Source of the DNA: Crocodylus rhombifer
Lineage: Eukaryota; Chordata; Crocodylia; Crocodylidae
Length of the DNA: 64,000 nt
Reading direction: 5' to 3'
Assembly: GCA_038503035.1 (NCBI GenBank)
Contig: JAVSML010024441.1
Span: 389,026 to 453,025, forward strand
The notes under the pieces were generated by a model. The model saw only the letters and a program-made list of their open reading frames with translations, was not told where the DNA came from and ran no database searches. Below, one piece after another: positions 48,001 through 58,112 of the stretch; the first letter of the stretch is position 1; each line of letters opens with the position of its first letter. The position numbers were made by a program, and so were the translations under genes.

Positions 48001-51000
48001 ACAAGCCATCTCCACTTTTCTCCAGCTTGCTTGTAAATGAGTGAATTTTTTCCTTTTAGTTTGGAGAACGTTCAGTATCCCTATCAACTCTACATTGCTC
48101 CTTCTACCAGCAGCACAGAGAGACCCAGCCCAAATGGTCCAGATAGACCTTTTCAGTGTCCGACCTGTGGGGTCCGATTCACGCGCATTCAGAATTTAAA
48201 ACAGCACATGCTCATCCACTCAGGTAAGAAACGTCACTGTTTCCATGAATAAGTGGGACATACACCCAAGGGAGCTTGCTTGGTTGTGTAGCAGGTGTGG
48301 AACTAATGTTTTTAATTGATGTTCTGTGTGCACACATGAAGGAGGGCTTTTTATATCCCCCTTCGGGGGGGGGGGGGGAAGTCTCCAAAATCTGAGATTA
48401 GCTAGTTGTCTGCATACTGTTTTTGCTAAATGAGATCTGTCACAATGCTTGAACTGTGTGTGGATTTAAAAAATATTAATTGAAGTAGTTATTGGACTAA
48501 AACTAGAGGTTTGAGGCACACCCAAGATGCCTTTTAATGTAAGGACTTTCAGATGTTCTGCTACATTGGCTTTTTTTAATACTAAATCAGTTGCCTAGAC
48601 AGGAAGTCCTTGGGATGTTACAACTGTCTGCTGATGTTTATGAAAACTCACATTGAAAAGAATACTGACCAGCAACACTGTTAATCATGCCTGCCTGATT
48701 TAGATACAGTTATAGCCTCCTAACTCTTACAGAATTAGTAGAAACCTATTTCCTAATAAGCTAAGTGATTTCAGTCAGTGCAGTACAACAAGACTTGTGT
48801 CAGTGCTACCTCTTTACATCAATTGTGATCCCCAGGTTTTTCCTTGTCATTTTATCTTCTCTCAGGCAAGTGACCAGACAGACCAAGAACTGCTACTGCT
48901 CAAAATGGCTGTTTTGTGATTTTAGAGATGAAGTAATGACCCATTAATCTAGTTTTTCAGTGCTTCACTTTTAATAAAACAAGCTATTTGAGAAGATCCT
49001 CAAGGAGCACATCTGTGATGGGCCGTCTTCAGGGATGATGCTCAAGGGCAACCAACACGGCTTCATTAGGGGCAGGTCATGTCAGACCAACCTGATTGCC
49101 TTTTATGGTCAGGTCACAAAGGCAATGGATGCAGGTGTCACCGTGGATGTAGTCTTTCTAGACTTCAGCAAGGCCTTTGACACCATCTCCCACCCCATCC
49201 TCATTAAAAAAAAAAACTAGGTGACTATGGCATTGATTCTGCACAGTCAGATGGATTGCAGATTGGCTGCAGGGTCGCACTCAGAGGGTGGTGGTGGACG
49301 GGTCATATTCAGCCTGGGGGGAAGTGGGCAGCGGAGTCCCCCAGGGCTCTGTCCTTGGGCCTGCGCTGTTCAATTTCTTCATCAGTGATTTGGACGACAG
49401 GGGGGAAAAGCAACCTGTTTAAATTTGCTGATGATACCAAAATTTGGGGTGAGGTGAGCATGCTAGTAGGGAGGGAAAGACTACAGCAAGACCTGGATAG
49501 GTTACAGGAGTGGGCTGACCTAAACAGGATGCATTTCAATACTGACAAGTGCAGGATGCTGCACTTAGGCGGTAGAAACCAGCAGCACACTTATAGAATG
49601 GGAAACTCCCTTCTTGAGAGCACGGAGCCAGAAAGGGATCTCGGAGTCATTATTGACTCCAAGATGAACACAGGCCGACAATGTGAGGTCACGGTTGGCA
49701 GAGCTAACCGCAGCTTGTTGTGCATCCGCAGGTGCATCTCAAGTAGAGCCAGGGAGGTGATCCTCCCCCTCTATGCGACACTGGTCAGGCCGCAGCTGGA
49801 GCACTGCATCCAGTTCTGTGCGCCCCACTTCAGGAGGGATGTGGACAACATTGAGAGGGTCCAGAGGAGGGCCACCGGCATGATCCGGGGACAACAGGGC
49901 AGACCCTACGTTGAAAGACTACGGGACCTGAACCTGTTCAGCCTTCACAAGAGAAGGCCAAGGGGGGACCTGGTGACTGTCTATAAACTCACTAGGGGGG
50001 ACCAGAAGGGTTTGGGGGAGACACTGTTTCCCCTAGCGCCCCCCTGGCATGACAAGGAACAATGGACACATTATTGGAGAGTAGGTTTAGATTAGACATC
50101 TGCAAGAACTACTTCAGTTAGGGTGGCTAGGAGCTGGAACCAACTTCCTAAGAAGGTGGTGCTGGCTCCTACCCTGGCGATCTTTAAGAAGAGGCTTGAT
50201 GCCTACCTGGCTGGACTCATTTGAGCCCAGTTTTTCTCCCACCCAGGCGGCGGGTCAGACTTGGAAGATCTATAAGGTCCCTTCCGACCCTACTTCTATG
50301 ATTCTATGCACATTGCTTATTAGATCGTCCCAGCTAGGTGTAGGAGTCCTAACCAGCATCAGTCAAGCATGTATGAAATATTTTAGGTTGGTCCAGTTAC
50401 CAGCAGTCCCACAGTAAGTCTCAAATGCAAAATTAGAGAGATGTTTTTACTAGCTATTTGTGTGGAAAAACAACTTAAACATTTTAAATACTGAAAGTAT
50501 TTTAACTTAACTGAAACAACTAAAGAGATTTATTTCTCATACTTTCCAAGAAAATGGATGCTTTGGGGCAGAAAGCAACCACGGAAAGTTTCTGTCTCAA
50601 GGGCCAGCACTTCCATATGTTAACCATGTGAAAGCAGGTTTATAAAAAGCAAATGCTATAGTTAAGGTTACACTGAGGCTATTTTGGAAGCCAAAATTAA
50701 AGGGTTTCACTTTAACATAAGGAAAGCAGAGGTATAGATGAGTAAAATTAGCCTGGTCTGTGGTGCTTCATCCTTAATTCAGGCCCTTTGAACTAGTATG
50801 AATTTGAGATCTGACTTCCAGATTATTGGCTTGAATTCTGAATTTCCATAATTCCTGTATTTCAGACCTTTTATTGGGACCTTCTTGTGGTTAACCTTTT
50901 GTATTGTAGTAATCCTGGCTGTGATGTGATTACTTAGTGAGCAAATGTTTCTTTCAGTACCATGTCTTCACTTCAAAATGCGTATTTTCTGTAAATGACA

Positions 51001-54000
51001 AGAGAGGTGGGAGCCAAGGCTTCAGCACTGGATATGTGATATAGGTGAAACACTAAGGGCAAGATCCTCAGCTTGAAGGGCAACCCTTGAGCACCTTTAG
51101 CTCTGCAAAGCATGCCAAGGCTTCCTTTCCTGGCCCTCACAAGATCACTTTATTATAGGGAGGTTTTCTCAGATGGTGTGGACCTGCTGTATACTACTTC
51201 TCTGATGCCTCCTGTGCTGAACTGGGACATATCTATGTTCAGGCAATCCCCTAAATCCAGACCAGCTCACTGGCAGGTGCTAACCAAGGGTAGCTTAAAT
51301 ATGCATTCTTCTGAGCTTGGAAGATATATGGGCAATAGATAGTTTAAGGCTACTACTGCACCACACACTTTAATTCTTTCTTTAGTTTCTGAGTTACAGA
51401 AGCTTCAACTGATTTAAATTATAAGGAAGAAAGACTGCATAAGAACTAAGAAGGACCTATCCGTTATAAGGATTTCTGGGCTGATTCTGAGAAATTGCAA
51501 CTTTATGCTAATCATTTCTGTCTCTTAATGGTTAATCGGTTTGTTCTCTCTAAAATCAGAATTTCATCTGCCCAGCTGTGACTGCTGTCCTTCTGGTCAT
51601 TAGGGAGTGTAAAAGATTCTCAAAGCATATATTTTCCCCTCTCTCCCTGTAGGCATTAAACCATTTCAGTGTGACCGTTGTGGGAAAAAGTTCACCCGAG
51701 CTTACTCGTTAAAGATGCATCGCCTGAAGCACGAAGGTAAACGCTGTTTCCGGTGCCAGATATGTAGTGCCACTTTCACTTCCTTCGGGGAATATAAACA
51801 CCACATGCGGGTTTCCCGGCATATTATCCGCAAGCCTCGGATTTACGAGTGCAAAACATGTGGCGCCATGTTCACCAACTCTGGAAATTTAATCGTTCAC
51901 CTGCGGAGTCTGAACCATGAAGCATCAGAGCTAGCAAACTACTTCCAGAGCAGGTGAGGTGCACAACAAAAATCTAACAGGGAAAACTTGCTTTTTCTAA
52001 ACCATCTCTTCCTGCTTTCAGGGCAGCCTGCTGCGCCTCTCATCAGGTTGCCAGCTAATTGCTGTCACGTTCACTCTTGCACCACTATCTGTTATCTCTG
52101 ATCTGCTTTTTTAGTGTGTGTAACCTATATTCTAAGGCATTGAAGTATCCAGTTATATGTACAGGTTTCTTTGTGGTGACTAGGCTCCTTCCTTCTTTTT
52201 CCTGTAATAATCATAAGGAAGTTTATGGTGCTAAGTGTAACATTCTCTACTAATGTTTGTGGGATTTTATAAATAATTTGATGGCAATATATGAAAAAGT
52301 TTGGCTTGTCCGTTATGAGAGAAGTTCACTGATTTTATTTTAGTCATTTTTATCGAGGGGAGGATATTCTGGTGTGAGACTGCATGACTCTAGATGATCA
52401 TATCTCCGCTGTTCTTCTTTCTAGGATTATTAACCAGTAAAAAATCACACTTTAAGATGTATGTCCTGTTGATCATGTAGACCTACTGCACATTTCTTGT
52501 TGTTTAGGTGGAACAAAATTGGTTTACCAGACAAACATGTCACTTAAGGTGCTTGAAAAGGCCTCTAGGTGCATTTTGTGGGGTCAAGCTGGCAGTCGTA
52601 TCACAATGACATAGGATACATCTTTGTTAAAAATACTTTATTTTTTAAAATAGAGGGTTAAAAATGAAAGTGAAGGAAGAGAACCCGGGGTGAGGAGAGA
52701 CCTCAGTACCATCAAATGGTAAAACTTGGGAACAAATTATGTTTTAAAAAAAAATCCTTCACAAGGGAGAGCGTATGTATAAAGTTGGCTTTTTATTGAG
52801 CTTTTTAAATAAAGCCATTGTAAATTTTATTCATAATATTGTCGCAACTAAAGTTCCCCAGTGATGAGATGAGGCATTTTCTAGATGTTATCTTTTTTGT
52901 CGTACATAAGGTTTCAGCACTTTGTTACATTTGGTTATTATCCAAGTAGTGAAGAACCAAAGAATTCAAAATAATTAGCAGTCAGGAAATTTTTGCTTGT
53001 CAGCTGTTTTCCCCTAAAATATACATATCTGAAAAGTACAAAGGTTCAATACCTGCTGGAGTGTACAGTTCTGGGAGGGTGCCACTTGTGCTAGAGTTAA
53101 CGTGCCTGTGCCAAGATGATGTGGTGTGTGGTATATTCTTTTGTTGTTGTTGTTGGATAGACTAAAACATGTTCCTTTTAGCAATGTATTGTTCTTTTTA
53201 GTTTGAAAATGCCAATTGACGTGGGAGGATAGATTATTATCCTGTTGCCCGTTAGATTGGAATGCACACCCTCTCATGCAGAAGTAAAAAAGGGCATTGA
53301 ATCTCAGATACCATTGATGTAGAATCCACTCCTTTTACAGTGGACTGCACGTTAAAACTCAAGCGTGCCTCTGCTGCTTTGGCTGTAGTCAGGGGCTTCA
53401 CGCATAAATATATCTGATGTCAAACATCCACAGAAAAACTTTTCATCATGCTCTCAGCCTGTGCTCTGAAAATGTTGGTAATGGGTTTTCAATAGATTTC
53501 TTCCGAGCACATTTCAGCACCCTGCTGCTGACAATTATCTATAGAGCTATTGTGCCAAAACACACCATGAAGGGATGACTGGGGAGAAAATGAAGTTCAG
53601 TCCTCTGTTTAGTAACAGGATAGGTGTCAGTGGTATGAAAAACACCTTCACAGCTGGCACCCTTAGTCATAGTTGACCAGGTTAACCACAGAAGCAGAAC
53701 TAGCCTCAGTGTCCCCAGAGCAGTCCTCCTGAATCACTGTTAAGGCAGCATGAGGAAAGTTTGACCTGTCGTCAGTGCTGTGTTCCACTGATTTCAGTCT
53801 CCAGGGCTGTTGGACATTCACCTTGACTGGGTGCAGTGGGTGTCACTCGGGGTTATTCTCTGCTTGTTGCTTTCTGTTGGCATACTGTTGTTCCACTGTT
53901 GTCCGATAGTCACAGCCTGAGAGCTCTTCCTTATCCTTCTTTACTTTTGTTGATAGCCCGTCTCCCCTAAAAGGGAAGGCTGTTGAGAACTCAGTGGTAT

Positions 54001-54642
54001 TCCCACCTCCCACTGCAGAGATTGGATAGACCCTCACCTTCCCTAGCACTAAAAGCAGAACCTCAGTATCCGTGAACTCTCATCCTTATCAGGGGGATCA
54101 AACCTAGGTATGAAGTTGCCTTGCAGGAGGTATGGCTGTAAAAGCAGTGCAAAATTGTAGGTATCCTAGTATAGCTTCTCTGTCATCATAAACGAGAACT
54201 AAGTTAACAACACTTACTGAAGCATGTCCTTATTAACGTGTTGGCACGGTGTGATACTAGTTACTTTTTTCCCTATGCAATGCAGTGGGGAGCAAAACTG
54301 TATCTGGTGTTTCTTTGAAAAAAAAATAACATTCTCTTCTGTCCTTTGCCCCTCTCTAGTGATTTCCTAGTACCGGACTACTTAAACCAGGAACAAGAAG
54401 AGACCCTTGGGCAGTATGAGCTAGGAGAGCATGGTTTTGAAAGCAACTCCTCAGTCCAAATGCCTGTCATTTCGCAGGTCTCGTCGACTCAGAATTGTGA
54501 AAGCACTTTCCCCTTGGGGTCTCTGGGTGGGTTGGCAGAGAAGGAGGAAGACGTGCCAGAGCAGCCAAAGACTAATGCCAGTGCTGAGGCAGCCACAGGT
54601 GACCCCCCGAAATCGGAGCTGTCATCGATTACTATTGAATAA
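32006..54642 (+). CDS. ZBTB44: ZBTB44, BTB/C2H2 zinc-finger factor (spliced, five coding exons)
   Basis: The coding sequence joins 32006-33023, 40088-40172, 48060-48223, 51653-51953 and 54360-54642: 1851 bases, 616 residues plus stop. Intron phases are 1, 2, 1, 2 and every junction is GT/AG. Domains: BTB about 13-128; basic cluster RRKRK 181-185; SUMO-type VKVE 289-292; acidic DDDD 364-367; C2H2 fingers at 399-421, 427-449, 457-479 and 489-511. Fingers 1 and 2 end H-X3-H; fingers 3 and 4 end H-X5-H. BTB domains dimerise and recruit co-repressors, and the fingers bind DNA, so a nuclear transcription regulator is expected; targets are poorly known. The sequence matches my memory of mammalian ZBTB44 almost throughout, and all zinc ligands are present. 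The common human form is about 570 residues with a different C-terminus; this frame follows the longer exon 6. Confidence 0.96.
35291..36736. mobile_element. hAT-like element inserted in the Charlie-like copy
   Basis: It begins 'taggagtgtaagcg' and ends so that the reverse reads 'tagggatgtaaac'. Flanks are atgcatag (35283-35290) and atccatag (36737-36744), an 8 bp target duplication with one mismatch, which fits hAT insertion. The body is GC-rich with many chance frames on both strands (35455-35939) and no transposase motif. A relative lies inverted at about 25020-25407. It carries a third element at 36000-36691. Confidence 0.75.
36000..36691. mobile_element. Long-TIR foldback element nested inside
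   Basis: The two ends are inverted copies over roughly 220 bases. 'ccctgattcgatttggcc' on the left pairs with the region of 'gccaaatcgaatcaggga' on the right. 'tttttctacatacct' near 36138 pairs with 'aggtatgtagaaaaa' near 36518. 'gggtacatggagcatccc' near 36191 pairs with 'gggatgttccatgtaccc' near 36465. The borders read CAGGCC on the left and, in reverse, CAGGCCTG on the right, again hAT-like. Target duplication is unclear. The middle is a GC-rich spacer with C runs. Confidence 0.65.
37571..37740. repeat. Small foldback repeat
   Basis: 'tttataaaagctctcctgcc' at 37575-37594 is the inverted complement of 'gcaggagagctttataaa' at 37721-37738. The 13-mer 'tactttataatgc' also occurs twice in direct order (37561-37573 and 37697-37709). 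This suits a small MITE or its remains. Confidence 0.65.
40088..40172 (+). CDS. ZBTB44: ZBTB44 coding exon 3
   Basis: 85 bases: the last two bases of Gly340, residues 341-367 ([15 protein letters not shown] onward) and two bases of Arg368. It ends in the acidic DDDD patch. Acceptor TGCCCAG, donor CG|GTATGT. The exon has no domain of its own. It links the Ser-rich region to the fingers and is the least conserved coding part against my memory of the mammalian protein. Confidence 0.93.
40643..40708 (+). repeat. 66 bp direct repeat, copy 1
   Basis: Starts 'ccattgactacctggactta' and ends 'agtttggcaacttac'. It matches 42686-42751 with a single difference (tatat against tatac). Right after it a weaker partial copy ('tgtaataatatagtagtttg') follows. 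Confidence 0.92.
42686..42751 (+). repeat. 66 bp direct repeat, copy 2
   Basis: Near-identical to 40643-40708, 2043 bases further on and in the same orientation. The flanks outside the 66 bases differ, so the boundaries are sharp. Confidence 0.92.
43855..44245. repeat. Hairpin-rich, GC-rich repeat-like segment
   Basis: It has a perfect 13 bp inverted repeat with a two-base loop at 43893-43905/43908-43920 ('tggcgctgcagac'). A 20 bp imperfect one with a five-base loop lies at 44196-44215/44221-44240. The segment is GC-rich against its AT-leaning neighbours and gives overlapping frames on both strands. A DNA-transposon origin is likely but I cannot place terminal repeats. Confidence 0.5.
48060..48223 (+). 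CDS. ZBTB44: ZBTB44 coding exon 4 (zinc finger 1)
   Basis: 164 bases: the last base of Arg368, residues 369-422 and the first base of Gly423. Acceptor TCCTTTTAG, donor G|GTAAGA. It holds finger 1, [10 protein letters not shown] through QHMLIH, with zinc ligands Cys401, Cys404, His417 and His421. The exon ends at the start of the linker to finger 2, so finger 1 is split from the rest at a linker boundary. Confidence 0.96.
48224..51652 (+). other. ZBTB44: ZBTB44 intron 4
   Basis: About 3.4 kb, phase 1, with a consensus GTAAGA donor. It holds a G run at 48366-48378 and a CR1 LINE at about 48975-50308. The rest (50310-51650) shows no recognised element. Confidence 0.88.
48975..50308 (+). mobile_element. 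CR1 LINE, 1.3 kb, dead
   Basis: CR1 ORF2 reverse transcriptase in order: '[16 protein letters not shown]' and '[18 protein letters not shown]' (49050-49205), the active-site block '[11 protein letters not shown]' (about 49418-49450), then '[13 protein letters not shown]' and '[20 protein letters not shown]'. The first and second parts are out of frame around a 10-A run at 49206-49216, and some sequence between them seems lost. It ends with the CR1 3' tail 'tctatgattctatg' at 50295-50308. It is same-strand as the host gene, in an intron. Confidence 0.9.
51653..51953 (+). CDS. ZBTB44: ZBTB44 coding exon 5 (zinc fingers 2-4)
   Basis: 301 bases: the last two bases of Gly423, residues 424-522 and two bases of Ser523. 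Acceptor CCCTGTAG, donor AG|GTGAGG. Finger 2 has Cys429, Cys432, His445 and His449. Finger 3 has Cys457, Cys460, His473 and His479. Finger 4 has Cys489, Cys492, His505 and His511. Fingers 3 and 4 have five residues between the histidines, unlike the standard three. No ligand is missing. Confidence 0.97.
51954..54359 (+). other. ZBTB44: ZBTB44 intron 5
   Basis: About 2.4 kb, phase 2, donor GTGAGG, acceptor CCTCTCTAG. A short GTT-type simple repeat lies at 53140-53157. No transposon or gene was recognised. Confidence 0.88.
54360..54642 (+). CDS. ZBTB44: ZBTB44 coding exon 6 (C-terminus)
   Basis: It completes Ser523 and encodes residues 524-616, from [10 protein letters not shown] to SSITIE, then TAA at 54640-54642. 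The first 39 codons (to ISQ, residue 562, ending at 54477) are the part common to all forms I remember. The last 54 codons, Ser/Glu/Pro-rich, belong to the longer form. An internal GT at 54478-54479 after CAG could act as an alternative donor, but its context (GTCTCG) is weak. Confidence 0.9.
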
Positions 54643-57600
54643 TTCTTGGTTTGGTTACATATTTGTTCTTTGGAAAGTGCCTGTGTTTGGTCCTGTACAT
54701 TTTAATTTAATTTTTTAAAATGAAAGTGGGGAGATTTTCCCTTTTTACTTTGTAAGCTACACTTTAAACAGAAAACTGCAACAGATTTTACATTATTTTT
54801 CATGACTGAATGATCACTTCTGTGAAAATACTTAAGACTGAATGCACAAAAAGATCCCGACAGAACTTCATAGAAACTGTGATACACTTCTAAAGAAGAA
54901 CCAACCAATTCGAATAACTTCTAATCGTTTCTTTTTCCGCAGTCAGTACAGCTCATTAAGTTTCTCATGCTTCTGCAGACCCTCTGGTAAAAAAGGAAAA
55001 TAAAACAAAACAGAGGACATTGTTTTAAAATGGGAAACACAAGGATGCATTGGAAATCAGTTGCTAATCACTTTTAACTAAGTTATGAGTGGACATTTTA
55101 ATCTTTATTTTATAACATGACACTTCCCATCTTTGTGCCTGCTGTTTTTCAAAGCGCTTACTGTAGCCCCCTTTTTGGGGTATGGTAAGCATTTCTGAAA
55201 GTCCCAGTACCACCCTATTAAAAATGCATTGTCCCTGTTACAGTCTCTGAATCAGTTTTGACAAATTCAGTTCTGTCAAGCCTGGTACTCCTACTTCAGA
55301 TATTCCACTCTTTTTAGAAACTGCTCGTTCAAACAACCTACCCAAATCTGCTTATATGGGGTACGGCATAGAAATATTCTGTCAGGAAACAGCTAATGAT
55401 GCATAATGAATTGGAGGTGATTGAAAGGTATTAAATCCATTCAAACCTGACAAATATCTCGTTACTGTATCTTCTGATAAAGGGAACCACGTTTGAAAAA
55501 ATGAAAGTTTTCCCAACTAAAATACCTTACCTAGGCTGTTGCAGTCTTAGTCACTTTCCTTTATTGCATTTACTATGTTTCTTTTTCACTAATCTCCAAA
55601 TGCTGGTTAGAGAGAGTTTACAGAAGGGAAAAAATGAGATCTTCTGTGTATTATTGTACACTTTTATGTTTATACATATGCATGTATACTTTCTGGGACT
55701 TTTATTAGCCTATTTTGGACAAAATAAGCAATTTATTCACTTTAGAGGCCAACTTTCTAACCCAACAGGGGGTTGTTTACAAAAAGCCTATACAGCAATG
55801 ATAAATTGTTCCTGTTCCAAAACATTTTAAACCCTTGCCAAGTTGGTTTATTAAAGACCATTACTCCAGCTACATGCACAGCTCAAGCAAGCAATAAATT
55901 GAAAGATTTGCAATTTCATTTTTCCTGATTTAGAAAAGACTATACATTTAGACCATGGGATTCTCAAAGCGGTGATTCTCATTTTGTTGCAGGCAGTTTG
56001 AACTGTAGTAAACTTAGAAATTTAAATTAGGAATTGTTTTAAGATTTTTTTTTTTTTTGGCTGCTGATCTAATTAATTCTGGTTTGATGCACAAAGAGCT
56101 GTCCCTACAACTCATGGCATGCTCAGAATAAGCATTACCTGACCCGACTACCCCAAGGGCATGGGTCAGATGCTCTTGGTATTAAGTCCCTCTCACACAA
56201 GCATCGAATTGAATAAGAAGCATAAAGGTTGATATTGAAGAACCAGTGAGGAGGTGCAAAGGTTAGATCACAAGATTTATTTGCATGGTGAGGTAGGCAG
56301 CTCTATGTTTCTGTAGATCTGTAAAATGTACACTGATGTCAAACTCTACATTTATCAAGATTTAGCTTATTGCATTCTGGTATGATTTTAAAAGGCTTCA
56401 GTGTTAACAGACATTTAACAAGTTTTCTCTATTATGTTAAGCAAAACGAACACATTTGAGATTCTGCTTTTTCCACCTTACAAAGCTAAGTTTTATCTGT
56501 CAGATCTGAAGGCTTTTTAGGAAATGTGCTGCAGAGAATTTCTCGGCTGCAGTTCATCTTGTGTATCTAACTCTTAAGTCTTTTGTAAAGAGGTTGGAAG
56601 GAAAATAATTTTTTTCAAGGTACTGTGCTAAGAACTAGCCCAGTATCTGTTGAAAGGGATGAATCAAAAAGGCCACCTCTCTTCCACTTTCAATTTCTGT
56701 AATTAAAAAAAAAAACATGAACACCCCAAAAAAATACATGCTGAAATTCTTCTCTCCCCATTTCCTACTTTATCTTGACTGTTAGGGGTATGGTACTGAA
56801 TTCATGTGTGTGGTGTCTTTCGTCCACATACGTGGGAATTTTTATTTAGTCATAATACAAAAAACAGTTAGGTAGATATGCACACTCAGACTTTCCAGAT
56901 GTCCCATGAGTATAATGTGTAATGAATTGTTTATCGCCTCAAACATGGCTGGACCTATTCCTTCTGCCACAAACAGATGGTTTCCACCCAGTAAAAAATG
57001 TGTCACAACACATAATGATTGCGAGATGTGCAGATGCAAAGTAGATGCACCTTAGATAAATTTTGTATCAGAAGATAAACTACTTTCTGAATACCACAGA
57101 GAATGCATGAAAACCTACTACAAGGACCATTATAGCTCTAACCTGTTCTTCCAGAGAAAGACATGAGTATAGTTAGTGTCAGTGCCTCAGTGCCAGGTGA
57201 GTCATTGGCCCACTGTTCACTGCAGTGTATTTTACCTTGTCATACCAAAACCCCTAATGTTGGCGTGAAAGCTTAGTTTTTTCACTATTTTAAATCTCTG
57301 AGTCAATTGAGGGAACAGTACAGTTCACTCTTAGTCAGAGCAATAAATATTTTTGGTTTTTTGGCATTTGTAATTGTTTCCTGTTAGTTTGTGTCACTTC
57401 TCCAAAGAATTGAATACAAATGAAATATAAATCTTGTTTCATTTTTCTGTTTTTTGACATTCTGGAAATGCATAGTTCTTTGGAGTGTGCTAATGCCTCT
57501 CACAGGAGAGGTAAAATATTAGAGCATTTTAAATCAGGCTTTACTGCTGGATATTTAGATTCCAGACTGAACAAGCTAAATGCCTAAGTAAGCTAAAAGA

Positions 57601-57960
57601 AGTGTGCCTTAGACAACACAAGGGATTAAGCCTAATACATAAATTCCATTCAACACATGAATGCCAACATTTGATTCCTGTACTGTTTTTTCCATAAATT
57701 TTTTTTTTAGGAATGCATTTGTATTTTCATTGACGAGTAAGTTATTTAATAGCTTTCCAATAGAGGGAATTTTGTTTCCTGAAAGAAGTAGAATCCATTG
57801 CAGCAACTTTTAACAGTGCATATTCTCTAGATGTATTCACAAAGTAGTTTGACTCCGTTTTGCTTTTGCATATATTTCTTGTGTCCAGCAGTACTCTGCA
57901 CATTTAGAGAAAAAACATTGCCTCTGCTGCTAACTTGCAAATGCAGGGTCTCAGCTGTCA
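54643..57960 (+). other. ZBTB44: 3' UTR, end not defined
   Basis: AT-rich sequence without a gene follows the stop. Poly-A signal matches AATAAA occur at 54999-55004, 55893-55898 and 57342-57347. Mammalian ZBTB44 has long 3' UTRs, so any of these, or a later one, may be used. Frames such as 55501-55830 are chance. No splice structure is evident. Confidence 0.5.
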
Positions 57961-57984
57961 CAGAGTGAATGGTTCTGGTGCTTG

Positions 57985-58112
57985 GGGGCAAGAAGGATTG
58001 GCTTGGTTGCTTGAATGTGGTGCTAATGACACCAAGGTCCTAGGTTCAATCCCTGGTTGGACTAGATGGTCTCTTGAGGTCCCTTCCAGCCTTACCTTTC
58101 TGTGAAATTCTG
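57985..58112 (+). mobile_element. tRNA-derived SINE with CR1-like tail
   Basis: A tRNA-like head carries an A box TGGCTTGGTTG (57999-58009) and a B box GGTTCAATCCC (58043-58053). Their starts are 44 bases apart, the spacing of a tRNA gene. Directly after comes 'ggactagatggtctcttgag' and 'gtcccttccagcc', the conserved 3' end of CR1 LINEs, ending 'tctgtgaaattctg'. SINEs of this build are moved by CR1 machinery that recognises the shared tail (established for reptile SINEs). The tRNA of origin is not clear to me. Confidence 0.75.

Larger units (their letters stand above)
40173..48059 (+). other. ZBTB44: ZBTB44 intron 3
   Basis: About 7.9 kb, phase 2. It contains the 66 bp repeat pair (40643 and 42686) and the hairpins at 43893-43920 and 44196-44240. 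Frames such as 43688-43999 and 44001-44369 lie around those hairpins and look like transposon-derived GC-rich sequence. The stretch 44400-48059 shows no recognised element. Confidence 0.85.

Noticed and set aside
49256..50095. 279-codon frame as a host gene
   Set aside because: It is CR1 LINE reverse transcriptase sequence ending at a CR1 3' tail, not a cellular gene.
55200..55255. Possible 8-codon short-form terminal exon after 'cccag' near 55206
   Set aside because: The codons after the acceptor-like AG begin Tyr-His as hoped, but the rest does not match the expected short C-terminus and runs 17 codons to a stop.
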